NCBI GenBank assembly: GCA_012934845.2
Contig: WNNJ02001615.1
Location: forward strand, 28,523-92,522
From: Pomphorhynchus laevis
Taxonomy: Eukaryota > Acanthocephala > Palaeacanthocephala > Echinorhynchida > Pomphorhynchidae
Length of the DNA stretch: 64,000 nucleotides
Direction of reading: 5' to 3'
Each line of letters starts with the position of its first letter. The stretch's first letter is position 1. A program made the translations under genes and the position numbers. The notes below the pieces were generated by a model. The model had not been told where the DNA came from. It made no database searches and was given only the letters and a program-made list of their open reading frames with translations. Positions 48,251 through 59,451 of this stretch are shown one piece after another.

Positions 48251-48570
48251 GGTTGTAGCAGGACATTATCCTCACAGGTATTGTTCATTTTCTTAATACA
48301 GCAGGACGTTATCAATCATGCTGGATGGGTTTCATCAACTGCTGACCCATACCTACATTTCACGTTTCGACCCTTATTATCTGCTTACTCCGAACACTGG
48401 TGCTTATTAGATTCTAACTCAAGACGTCTGTATCGCAATTCAACGTTACATTCACTAATCCTGAGTTCGAAATGTATGTATGGGTCAGTAGCTGATGAAA
48501 CCCATCTAGACTGATTAGTAGCGTCCTGCTGTATCACGAATAGAAACAATACCTGTGAGAGTAATATCGT
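48251..48570. repeat. inverted-arm block (foldback/MITE-like), copy 2
   Basis: Equivalent of 44,285-44,600 in the second unit, with a further right arm at 48,600-48,700 that ends the unit. Confidence 0.8.
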
Positions 48571-48705
48571 GCCACAATCAGACATATCATTCCACTCGGT
48601 CAGCAGCTGGTGAGATCGACCCGGGCTGATTAGTAGCGTCCTGCTGTATCAATAGTAAGAACAATACCTGTGAGGATAATATCGTGCCACAGTCAGAAGA
48701 ATTTC

Positions 48706-49700
48706 AGTTCACAGATGCAATCAGATCAAATATCATTCAGCAGGTCAATTTGTTCAACACAAAAATATAACATTTTTCATCCTACATTTCTATGAACAAA
48801 TCGTGCGTTTTGTTTCTGATTATGTTAGCGGAAACTTGCAAATAATGTAAGTTAATTTTTGTTTTATCGGTTTGCTCCAAAATTTAATTTAATTTATTAA
48901 TTTAATTAATTAAATTAAATTGAAAATGTCCGTTTTAATGTTCATTACAATGTGGGTATTATGAACAAATGTTTATTAGCAGTAAGTACAAAAAATTTTG
49001 ATGTCAATAATTCTTTATTTTTTACTGTTTTATTTTCTTGCAAACAGTTTAAAATTAAGATTGACTGAAAGTTAAAAATTATTATTCAAATCTTAAAATG
49101 TATATTCAGATTCTTACTGAAGTATTAGCGCATCCAAATGCAATCTTACCATCTGAATATTTCAAACTGATTTGTCTCCCCCTCCAGCGAGAAATGCTTA
49201 TCGCTTTGTTGAAAGATGTTGATATAGCGAAGATTTCGATTATTTATTGCAAGATTTCGATTATTTATATTTGATCAATGAACGAGGAATAATTTTTTTT
49301 ATTAAAATGTGGGTATTATGAACAAATGTTTATTAGCATTGAGTAGCAAAAATTTTGACGTCAAAGTTGTGCCCGTGAAGCGAAAATTTGTGAAATAATA
49401 CTTGTATTTATAATCAAAATTTTGAAATATAATCTTCTTGCAAACTAATATAAAATAATATTGATTGATTTGAGAAATGTAGATTTAAGAAATCTACATT
49501 TACGAAATGTAGATTTCGATTATTTATATTTGATCAATGAACGGGAATAATTTTTCATTAAGATACGTGAAATATGCGACGTGACAGATGAATGAGTACT
49601 GATAATAGTTGGTTCCGTGATTTAATGCATTCTTTAACATTACAATCTAAAAAATTGAATTCAACAACATTTTCAACTTATCAATCAGCATAATTAGATC
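48706..49700. other. AT-rich DNA with short duplicated segments
   Basis: TGTGGGTATTATGAACAAAT with ~40 following bases occurs at 48,951 and 49,310. GATTATTTATATTTGATCAA occurs near 49,256 and 49,507. A plus-strand frame near 49,100 (ILPSEYFKL) faintly recalls the IPSEYW of makorin, but too weakly to call. Confidence 0.4.
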
Positions 49701-50100
49701 AATGGATCCAACTGTATGCGGTTTTCATCAAACCTCTGGGTTTTGCGTTAATTCTAATTGCGAACAAGTTCAGGTAATTTTTTTGAAATGTTCGAAGAAT
49801 ACACTCTCAACCCGCACAATAAGAGCAAATAAACAATCATAAAATATCTTACAATGTAAAATCCAATAAGGAAAGTGAAATCGTTGCGGTTGAATTATCT
49901 GATGCACTGGAATGCTCAGTGTGTTATGAAAAAGTCAAAACCATTAGTAATAAATCGGATGCTCGATTTGAGTTGCTTCAGAATTGTGATTATTTGTTTT
50001 GTCTAAATTGTATCCGTCGATGGAGATCAGCAAGATATACCGGGCCCTGTTTTTGAATTAGGAAAGACATGCCCACTATGTAACTTCTGATTTAGGGTAA
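49701..50100 (+). pseudogene. makorin-like gene fragment with RING finger
   Basis: First a decayed CCCH/Cys-His part (VCGFHQTSGFCVNSNCEQVQ, where the zinc-binding His is Gln). Then, after frame shifts, ALECSVCYEKV, then FELLQNCDYLFCLNCIRRWR and SARY, and in another frame GKTCPLCN. This matches the makorin RING (C..C, RF.IL.NC.H.YCL.CIR.WR.A, CP.C). Makorins are RING E3 ubiquitin ligases that bind RNA. The His of the RING is Tyr here, a shift interrupts the RING before the last Cys pair, and a stop follows. So it is a pseudogene, sister to the piece at 34.8 kb. Confidence 0.8.
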
Positions 50101-51300
50101 CCATCATTTACTAGTACAATAGCAAAGACGAAACACTCAACATTTTCAATAACCATAAAACAGTTTCACGGGTGGAACCGCACATATTTCAACTTCGGAA
50201 TTGACAATATTTCGAATTGATAATGGATCCAGAAATTCTGTTTACTTACAATGGATGTAAAAAAATAAAATTACGTTGTAATGTATGTGAAAATTGCTTA
50301 GTGCCGATTTTTCTCTAGGAATTTATAAATTTCACTGGTCGCGTCGAGAACGACGAATTAAAATAAGTTATTCTGATTATTTATTTTCGAGTTTTAATAA
50401 TTTTATTATATTTTTAACATTGCTTTTTTATATGCCTTAGAACTCTCAAGATTTATTAAGAATTTCTAGGTATATTAAATATTTTAAACGACTTAAATTG
50501 TTAGTTATACTCGCACCAGCATTTACAAAGAGTAAAAAATAAATTACTATTTTTTAATTTGGTCAAAATATAATTAAAAGATTAGATATTTTATATCACG
50601 TACTATCAATGATTATTCCGGATAAAATGAAGATTTTCAGTTGCTAACAAAAATTGCAGAATAATCAATTTCGTATTTATATTTATAATTTTAATACGAA
50701 ATATTTTTTATATTTATTAATATTTATTTATATGAATATATTATATAAATATTATACTAAATCTGATATTATATATAGTGTATGAAAATTTTTAAACTTG
50801 TTTGGAAAAATAAATTCGTTCACAGGCGTCGAGATTTTTGTAACATTTGCAAAATCTGAGTGCTTACTACGTTCAGGCATAACAAAAGACAAAGCTACAA
50901 AGAAAAAACTAACAATAAATGAAACTTCAACAGTTATGAATAACATCATAATAGTACCGCGGAAAAACATACAACCGCTTTGGAAACCTCAAAGGTCCGA
51001 TTTACAATGAGAAACAATGACAATGTGTACAATGTCAATTAAACGCGTTTTCAAAAAATGCATTCAGCACTAACACAAATGGCTACACATATAAGGTACT
51101 ATTTTAATGTGGTCTACTTTTATAATGTATTTTATTTAAAAAATTCATTAACTAAGTGTATTCTAATTCATTTTTATTTTTAAATGTTTTATTCTTTGAA
51201 CATTTAAGAAAAAGTTTTAATTTTTTTTAAAACTTATTGTTTAAAAAAGATACAGTCAGTAAAAAATAAACTGAAATGTACACAAAGATTTTATTAATAT
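50101..51300. other. AT-rich spacer
   Basis: A minus-strand frame at 50,970-50,752 has one hydrophobic stretch but no family match. No gene supported. Confidence 0.35.
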
Positions 51301-51309
51301 ATAAGAAAA

Positions 51310-54300
51310 ACAGGTTAAATAAATAATACATGGTAATAAGATCAGTCACAAGAACAAAATGTTATTCGAAAATCTTCTCAATCTTCATCCGTCTTCTCTA
51401 ACCCATTAAGGTCTCAAATCCAGTGGGATCTGATCCCTCCAACCAATCCAACACGCCGCTCTCCGACTGAACCACCCGGGGTATTTCACCCCCCGAAGAG
51501 ACCAGTCGGCGCGGACTATGTTGGGTAAGCGAGATACGAGGAGCTTAAGAAACTTTAGTCTTTGCTCTGGGGGACGTCCTTTAGAGAAAAAGACTAATCC
51601 CGGGATAGCCCAGGTGCCCCAGAGGCGCACCTGAGTTTTCCCATTCAACGACAGATGCTGGGCCTTTTCAGAGCCCAACTAGCTCTCTTCGGGATACATT
51701 TTAGTCTATCCAGGTCAGCTTTCGCCGACCAGTTCACCGAAACAGTGAACCCCAGGTATTTTACTCGATTTGTGAACGTAGGGAGTGGATCGGAGGCAAA
51801 AATGGAGGCTAGAGCAGAAAGTGCTAGTCTCTTAAGTTTTTGCTTCGTCGCAGGGGAGCCATGAAAAACAACCACCTGCGATTTGGCGAGTTTAGAACAA
51901 GATTTGATATGGGTAACTGGTCTTTTAATCTTAAAATGAAACGGCTGATGTTAGAGACTACGTCCTTACACGTGCGTCCAGAGAACAGGGCTGTGGTGTC
52001 ATCAGCGTACACCACTAGACGTTGATCGCGTTTAAATATTTTGAAAAGATTTATGGAAACGGCAAGATACAGGATAGGAGAAAAAGGGGAACCTTGAGGC
52101 ACACCCGTAATAGGGTAGAACTGACGCGCATCAGGGTCGTCTTCGTAGTAAAATCGCTTGGTGTACAACAGTATCTCCATCTTGTTAACAATTCTCGCAG
52201 GCAGCCCGAGGGACCTGAGAGAAGAGATAATAAAACGTATGGAGATGCGGTCAAATGCAATAGAAAAGTCAAGGAAAACAGCCACACCAAGTTGATGGCT
52301 ATTCTCCCGACAGAACTGATGAATTTCACCTACTGCTGAATGGACCGATCTACCTTTGATGAACCCATGGAACCCAGGTGGGATTAAATTACGCCTACTT
52401 AAATGATCGCGGATTCTACGCGCAAGCGCTTTTTCGAAGATGGATACTAGGGAATTTTGAATCGAGATGGGCCGCAGGTCTTTAAAACATGAGACCGGAT
52501 ATTTTTTAGGTAAAAAACTCTTCTACTAATGTTGATGCTGGCCACATCGGATGGGGTGGCTAATAGCATTGTGACGGTCACCTCCCTTCTTTGTTCGGCT
52601 GTCAAAAGCTGACAGACACGAGAAGAGAGTGGAGCGACGGTTTTGAAGGTGCCCGGAAGAGGACCCCAGGCATTGAGTATATTCGGAACAGATACATCTC
52701 TACTCTTGAAGTCTCCCCAAGGCGGGATTGGTTGCGGTGATTGAGTGGCTCCATAATTGTGTAGGGATAGTGACTCCTCCAAGACTCTGTCTAGGCCTAT
52801 ACTACCAATCCACCCAGATGCTCTATCCCTTCAGCAAACAAACTTCTCTCTTGAATATCTTCCAGAAGGAAGACTGAGAAGGGTTAAGACGAGCAATGTT
52901 CGTCTTACCCTTACTCAGCTGGAACCAGTATCTGGTACGCCAGTATTCATTCGAGAGCGTCCGTTTGGCGGGAGGAGAGAGGTCAGGGAGATGCAGCAGT
53001 TTAGCTACGACCTTAAGTTTTGTCGGAGTAGGGCTGAAAATGCGACCTTTATAGGTAGTCGATAAAAACGCTGTGGCTTGCGAAGAGAGATAGGAATTAA
53101 ATCCGGATAAACTCTCATTGCCAATTCGGGGGAAGCGTTAGATAGCTGCTCGGAAGAAAGCCATCCTGATGGGATCAAAGTGGAATCTTCTACGAAGCAG
53201 GGAATCCTCTTCTATCCGCCAACGAATCAGGTCATGAGAGGTGGACAGATGTTGCCGCGATTGCTCCGTGCAGAAGGGTTTAAGCAACCACTTCTCGTGT
53301 AGCAATAATAAGTCTAGGAGTGAATTAGTTGATGTGCAATGAAAGGTGGTTTATGTATAAGATAACCGTTCCTGGCTCTGCGGAGTGCTGCAATAATTCA
53401 ACGACTAGTTCTGTCGTTAAAGTCACCTAGTACCATGTCATAGCCGCCATCAATTATCCCATCCAGGAGGACACGGTTCTTGTGAATCTCTCCTGGACGA
53501 ATATAGACGTTGGTTAGAGTGAGGCGTTTACCCTTCTTGACGAGTGATACTACTAAACAAGACAAGGATTGACACGAGTAGTTTGAAATGAGGGAGGATA
53601 TTAAGGAGCATTTAACTAAGGTCAAGAGTCCTTGAGATGAAGAGGAGTGAGGAGGGGATATATACGGAGTATAGTGGGTATAAATGCGCTTAGGGATAAA
53701 TCGAGTAATGTCCTGGGGGAGACGGATAGACCGCGTCTCCTGAAGGACTATAACATCTGCGTCTCTAACAGAGAGAAGCCTAAGGGCAGAAGCATTTCCC
53801 GAATTCCACTGAATAATATTCAGTGAAAAAGGCTCGGGCTTATTCACCATTGTGATAAATTAGTTGGATTGGGAACTGTCAACCTAGACTGAGCCAGGTG
53901 TAAGGGAGTTACCCCTGTTACCATCAGCACCAGCCTTAGGTGACGCCCCCTGGGCGACACTATCTTCATTTCCCATTTGAGACCTGCCCTTGAGAAGCTT
54001 ACCCATTTTCAAGGGTGGAACTTTAGGGGCCGAAGCCCCCTCTTCTTAGTTGCTGGAATTGGTGCAGTTGCAGGAACAACTGGCGTCCCGAGGAATGAAT
54101 TAACTAAATTCTTGACTAGCTCCTCCATGGATGCTAATGTAGAACGTTTGCTATAATCGATCAAATGGATGATGTCAGAATCGGAGAGTTTACCATAGTC
54201 AGCATTTGTGTTAGTAGCTGTAGCAAAGGATCTGGGAGTAGAAGTAACAAACAGAGCCTTGTAAGCTTTGAAAGCTTTACATCTCCTTGACCACGCTGGG

Positions 54301-54960
54301 TGGTTTAGCTTGCAGTTAGAGCAGAACGCAAGGGCCGAACATTTAATACCCGCCACAAAATCTGGGCAAGTGTCTTGTCCGCAAACCCCGCATTTCTGGG
54401 GGAAGGCACATGAGGACTTCCAGTGTCCCCACATATGACATCCGCCACAGTGGGGTAAGTTAGATTGTCCTCGTCTATTAATACGAATTTCAAATTATAT
54501 CCCATAAAGGGGTTGTTATTGTTGCTCGATAATAATCTGGCATGGCTCATTTCCGCTAAACAAAAGGCGATTGGGAGGGATGAGCCGTCCCTCCCCTTGA
54601 GTTGTCTTATGTTGCTTATTGTAAATTTATTGTTCAACGAATTGAAGTCCTCCTCCAATTGAGAAAGGAAATTAATTATTTTTAGAGTGGACATGATTGG
54701 TTTTATTTCTATAGAACCGATGTTTCTGTAATTTTCAGAAAAAAAAACCATATATTCTTTTAGATAATCAGGGGTTGAAAAAGAGATTCTAATGGAATAG
54801 TCATAAAACTTCACATTGTTAAATATCACCCTGTTCTCATGTATATTTACGAAAGTTTTCAAGAATATTTTGAAATAATTGTGCTTTTCCATTGGCTTAA
54901 GTATTTTTACCACACAAAGATTCAGTAGTTTAGGGACGGGGTAATTACCCCGTCAACATG
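51310..54960 (-). mobile_element. I/Jockey-type LINE with gag-like ORF1
   Basis: Minus strand. ORF1 (54,913-54,009, with one frameshift near 54,430) has an N-terminal RRM-like region and CCHC knuckles: CGGCHMWGHWKSSC, CGVCGQDTC, then CSNCKLNHPAWSRRC. ORF2 starts at 53,850 (LNIIQWNSGNA, VLQETRSI, LTNVYIRPG, MVLGDFNDRTS: AP endonuclease). The RT is at 52.3-51.8 kb (VFLDFSIAFDRIS, GVPQGSPFSPILY, VVYADDTTALFSG with motif C intact). The C-terminal part includes RVKYLGFTVS and WALKRPSICR and ends near 51,400. Frames are broken several times, worst between 53.4 and 52.3 kb. It is much GC-richer than its surroundings. A truncated relative is at 10.02-10.44 kb. Confidence 0.88.
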
Positions 54961-55336
54961 CAAACAAAAATCGTTACTCACAGATTCCATTTTGGTTGAA
55001 GATAACTTATCTTTGTTAGATGAACTGTCCATTACTAGCTCATTTTCGTTGAATTTTGCTGTGATAGTAGAGTTCTTTGAAACTTCCGACACACGCTTTC
55101 TCGTTGCACATTTTTTTGCTCAAAGCAGTTATTCTTATTATAACATTCAACAAACTCAACGAAAATCTTATCAACGTCGAAATGAGAATATAAATGATGA
55201 TTTAAAAATAATTAAATATATAATATTTAAAATTTATCAAAATTTTTTCATTGACACCAATTCTTCGTTAATTAAAAATCCAAATGAGAATATAAAAATT
55301 ATGATTAATAAATAATTACGGAAATGTGTCATTTTT

Positions 55337-55458
55337 ATTAAGTTCTCTTGTATATTAAGTTTTCTTGTATATTAAGTTCTCTTGTATATTAAGTTCTCTT
55401 GTATATTAAGTTCTCTTGTATATTAAGTTCTCTTGTATATTAAGTTCTCTTGTATATT
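55337..55458. repeat. 17-bp minisatellite, seven copies
   Basis: Unit ATTAAGTTCTCTTGTAT repeated seven times with one base change in the second copy. Confidence 0.95.
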
Positions 55459-55604
55459 TTAAGAGTCGACAAATGTTTAATTTGAACTAAAATTAATGAT
55501 TACAGTTTAACTTGGAGTTAAATACAAATCAATACAAAAATTCGCGTAAAAGTAAAATAATAAAAGGTAGATTTTGCAACTATAATTATTAAATTTACAC
55601 TATT

Positions 55605-56290
55605 GTTGCATACCTATTATATTTTATCTTGATTATTGTTTAAAATTCCACAATTTTAAAATTTTGAACTTTAAAGATTGCACTATTTCAATTTTATAAA
55701 TTTACATTTTCTATTTTTACTCAATTGGTAAAAGATATTTTCCAATCGATAAATAAATTTTTGTGGTATTATATTCGATAATGTAGGCAGCATTAATGTA
55801 TTTGAAAAATTCAAACAACTTTATTGCGTAAGTTACTAGTAATGTTAGATAACAAATGTGTTTTCGGTGAAATCAAATGAAAAATTAAAACATCATTCAA
55901 TTGTGTTTTGATTATTGAAAATACTAACAACTTCGATTTCACAGATCAGTTTATATTTTTCTAGGATTAAGCTGATAATATCTATTGCGCAATCATTCAT
56001 TAAAAAGGGAATCATTTATTATCCCTGCAACTATTTATGTCTATACAAGATTTGGTGATAAAACATTAATAAGTTAAAAAGTAACTGACCAATGAAATTT
56101 AAAAACTAAAGAATTAGAAAACAGAAATAATTCGAAGTAATGAACTGATATCAATCAGTTTATTAAAACTTTGATATAAATGCAGACTGAACAGCACGCA
56201 TTCTGTGAATTTTAAGTTTGTAAGTATATTTCTTTTTGTAAGTTTAAAAGTTAACGATTTTTTGCACTACATTTTATAGTTGTTTTTCTT
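55605..56290 (+). repeat. partial third copy of the CBP20-like 5' flank
   Basis: Matches 41,948-42,636 and 45,912-46,600 almost base for base (from GCATACCTATTATATTTTAT to GTTGTTTTTCTTT), then diverges before the coding region. So the flank was copied without the gene, or the gene was lost. Confidence 0.9.
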
Positions 56291-56479
56291 TTGGTTGTTT
56301 TTCTTTTTAAAAGTCGCAAACTAAATGAAGAGGTGAAGCTGTTGAATAAAAGAGCTCAATGGAATAAACAAAAAATGCATTAGGCATCTATTGAACTGCT
56401 GCACATTGTATTTTCTGGCAGATACGTTGTAACTTGTTTTAGTTAGTTCTCTTCCATTGTCTAGTTTAGGAATATATTT

Positions 56480-56945
56480 TCTAGTTAGAAATGCTAACTT
56501 TTGGTTTATAATAACTTAATCCATTTAAATAAATATTTTGAATTGATATTTGAATTGATATTTCAAAAATAGTATTTCTAAAATAAATAGTATTTCTAAT
56601 TATCGGAATGTACATGATTCCTTCTTGAACTCGATATTGTTTACAAGCAATCAAATTTTATAAATCAAAATAATGCATTAATCAAATACGATGATTTATT
56701 TTTTACAACAATATCTGGTCACATTCAAAAATAATATTCCCGATCTAATATATAAATATGTAGATGTTACTATCCGTAAATTCTTAAATCGAGGTATGAA
56801 ATTCTAAACTTGAATATTTATTGTATTAATATTCAAATATAAGTGATAACATGAAATTTTCGTTAATAATCAAAAGAAATATTTAACGATTGAAAAATAA
56901 TTAAACATATTAAATGGCTTTTTATTAAAACAATCGGTTTAAGTT
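56480..56945 (+). repeat. ~465-bp dispersed repeat, copy 2
   Basis: Near-identical partner of 33,880-34,345. It lies just downstream of the orphan CBP20 flank. Confidence 0.85.
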
Positions 56946-56949
56946 ACCC

Positions 56950-57990
56950 ATTTTTTTATTTTTGCTTTCATAAATCAAAAACTTGAAATTTTGAAATAAT
57001 AAATTTGTATTTTACAAACACCAAATTCTCAAATTGCATGTATATTTAGCGTATACAGTTTTATTTTTACTTGTTTACATTTAATTGTCTTAAATTAGCA
57101 TTTTGAACTGCCTTAATATTATCTAGATGCCTTATCAAGAATGGAATATTTTATATTATAATATTATGTTGCATATGTTATAATATTATATTATAAATAT
57201 CATAATGTAATACATTATCATATCAGTATATTCTAATAAAATAAGTTTTTTTTATTCGCTAATGGAGCAAACTGATTTCAATTGGTCTTAAATTAAGTGA
57301 ACATGCTGGATAATTATAAAATTATAAATTGCATAATTTATTTAACAATTAATTATTTGCAATGTTTCACATCTATACATTCCTTACAGTTGATTTTTAC
57401 CGAACTAGTTGTAAAAATTACCCTGGATGCCTACATTAATTCTGCCTGGCTATCACTATTTTCTTACAAAAATTTGTCAAAAGCAATGAACAGCAATGAT
57501 CAATCCGACATTAAAGAGAAAACATTTTGTTGTGAAAAGAACAGTTCCCAAATGCCATTAGCTAATAATCAACTCCAAACAGCAGACCCAAATGAATATA
57601 GGATGTCTATAGAAAAGGACATGCAGTAATGTGTAATTTTGTTTACATTTGATTTCGGTTTGATTAAAATTTAATGATTAAATACAATTGAATATTTATT
57701 ATTCAATAATTATTTAATTATTTTTTTAATAACATTTAAATTTTAGTTTTGAATGGTAAATTATTATTAATTTAATAAAAATATTATAAACTAAATTATA
57801 ACTATAAATGTCAAAGGACATAAATGTAATTATAAATTAATATTAATTATTATATCAAATTTTATTAAATTTAAAAGATACATGAACACGCCGTGAATAC
57901 TTTAATTGTAAACAGATATAAATAAATATAACTATCATGCAATTATAAAAATAACCATTATATATTGATTAAATTAAAATGAATTTAATT
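56950..57990. other. AT-rich DNA with one weak open frame
   Basis: A plus-strand frame 57,297-57,629 (110 codons) ends in a polar stretch (NSNDQSDIKEKTFCCEKN, then ADPNEYRMSIEKDMQ). No family recognised; its first half is hydrophobic and low in complexity. It could be an exon of an unknown gene, but I cannot support that. Confidence 0.25.
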
Positions 57991-58028
57991 ATTTACATAA
58001 TCATATAAGCCCGACGTGAAAGAAAGAC

Positions 58029-58105
58029 GAAAAACAATGCTAGATGCCGTTTCGTCATCACAATGACTCATCAGTGCCAGATCCATGCCACTACTGGATG
58101 CAGAG
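58029..58105 (-). ncRNA. hammerhead core, partial (minus strand)
   Basis: Minus strand: CUGGCA, core CUGAUGA (58,074-58,068), stem II GUCAU-UGUG-AUGAC, core GAAA, CGGC. The upstream strand of stem III and the GUC triplet seen in other copies are missing at the palindrome join, so self-cleavage in the usual layout is doubtful. Confidence 0.65.
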
Positions 58106-58129
58106 GAGAACTATCAATCAGTACCAGAT

Positions 58130-58194
58130 CCTCTCAGTAGTGGCATGGATCTGCCACTGATGAGTCATTTTGATGACGAAACCGCATCTGGCAG
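58130..58194 (+). ncRNA. hammerhead core, partial (plus strand)
   Basis: Core CUGAUGA 58,157-58,163, stem II GUCAU-UUUG-AUGAC (58,164-58,177), core GAAA 58,178-58,181. Unlike other copies, CUGCCA (58,151-58,156) pairs perfectly with UGGCAG (58,189-58,194) behind an AUC triplet. That is a type I layout with almost no stem III. A type III reading lacks the upstream triplet. Confidence 0.55.
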
Positions 58195-58239
58195 TGTTTT
58201 TCGTTTTTCTTTTGCGTCGGGCTTATATGATTACAAAAA

Positions 58240-59450
58240 TTCACGCGGAATGCTATCATTTGAGATAAATTATTTATTGTTGACGATATGAAAATATTCG
58301 TTAAATTAAAATTATTTTTAATTGGATATTTGATAATATGACGCCAATATGAATTTAAATTTTATAGACGTGTGCGCATTTAATGTCACTGGCAAGAAAT
58401 CATTTTGATATATCGACAACAATTTTGTATATCATATTGATATATACTAATTTATGGTTTAGTGCTTTTTTTAACAAATATGCTATTTATAAACTATATG
58501 ATAACTAATGCTTAGTAATCATACAGTTCCGCATTCACCATTTTATATATAATTATGTTAATTATGTTATGATAACTAACTTATACAATAATTAATTCAT
58601 AATATAATCTATATAATAATATAATAACTACTCCAGCTATAATTTAATGATTAACTAAACTACACTACATTGTTTTTTCGAATGTAAGACGATTTTATGA
58701 TAATTTAAAAATAAAAAAGACACTAGGCATTATATTCACGGTATTTTGATCCGGGGTAGGTCTTATATTTGTGGAAACAGTATAAATTAGCTAAACTAAA
58801 AGTAAACTTAACTAAATGATACAACAATTAATTTATAATATAGTATATAATAATATAATATATACGTCAGCTATTATTTTTATAACATATTTTATACTTT
58901 ATATCAATACATATTATCCATGTTCAATTGGATTATTTTTGATCAAAGCGCATAATTCTGTGAAAATTATGTTTATAAAATCATTTAACGGTACATAGAC
59001 AAGTAATCCTCGTTAAAATGATATAACTCACAATGTATAGAAGTGCAAGTCTTCAGACTTTAAGTATTTATTTAAAATACCAATATTCTTTGAGTTGTTT
59101 TGTTTTATTGAAGAAGCACTGCTTTTGTAAAAAAATATTAGTATTATTTAATTTCCGTCAGCTATTAAACATTCCGCAAAGACGGGTCTATGATATGACC
59201 TAGTAAGTTAGTCAAACTTTGTGACGTCAAATGTTATCGATTCATTCTAAGTTTGTCCAAAAATAAGATAATAAATAATACTAATTAGTATCATTAAATA
59301 TAAATTATATATAATTTATTAATAATTATTGTCGCCACATTCAAAATTATTTCAATTAATCTATATGATAACAGAATTCAATCCTGCGTCGTTTTAGCAT
59401 TGTGTATTTGAAAATTATATTGTGTGATCGTAAAAACATGTTTGGCTTAT
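58240..59450. other. AT-rich DNA upstream of homeobox gene
   Basis: Expected to contain earlier exon(s) and the promoter of the homeobox gene; I could not place them. The part at 58,938-59,100 resembles the homeobox intron at 60,325-60,445 (TGATCAAAGCGCATAATTCT against TGACCAAAGCACATTGCTTT, then AATAAAATCATT-type and ATTTATTTAAAATACCAATA blocks). Confidence 0.4.
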
Positions 59451-59451
59451 T

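Larger units (their letters stand above)
44798..48705 (+). repeat. ~3.9-kb tandem unit, copy 2 (CBP20-like gene)
   Basis: Second, nearly identical unit. Ends near CGTGCCACAGTCAG at 48,695, after which unique sequence begins. Differences from copy 1 are isolated single bases and short length changes in A or T runs. Confidence 0.9.
57998..58238. mobile_element. palindrome made of two hammerhead-bearing elements
   Basis: Left arm 57,998-58,099 and right arm 58,136-58,238 are imperfect inverted repeats running ATCATATAAGCCCGACG..., GTTTCGTCATCA, TGACTCATCAGT, GATCCATGCCACTACT and back. Each arm holds a hammerhead core (left on minus, right on plus). The ~35-bp centre keeps part of the stem I loop (GGATGCAGAGGAGAA). 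TTCACGCGGAATG follows on the right (58,240-58,252). Two elements were probably joined head to head. Confidence 0.85.

Noticed and set aside
50752-51010. Overlapping ~70-codon frames on both strands
   Set aside because: No family match; hydrophobic stretch on minus is explained by T-rich composition.
52300-52330. CTGATGA near 52,317 as a further hammerhead
   Set aside because: No stem II or GAAA follows; it lies in LINE antisense sequence.
51655-52339. plus-strand open frames inside 51.3-54.9 kb
   Set aside because: Antisense of the LINE ORF2, whose RT motifs are unmistakable on the minus strand.
59365-59401. ATG at 59,365 as first exon of the homeobox gene
   Set aside because: A TAG stops the frame (59,395) before any suitable donor site.
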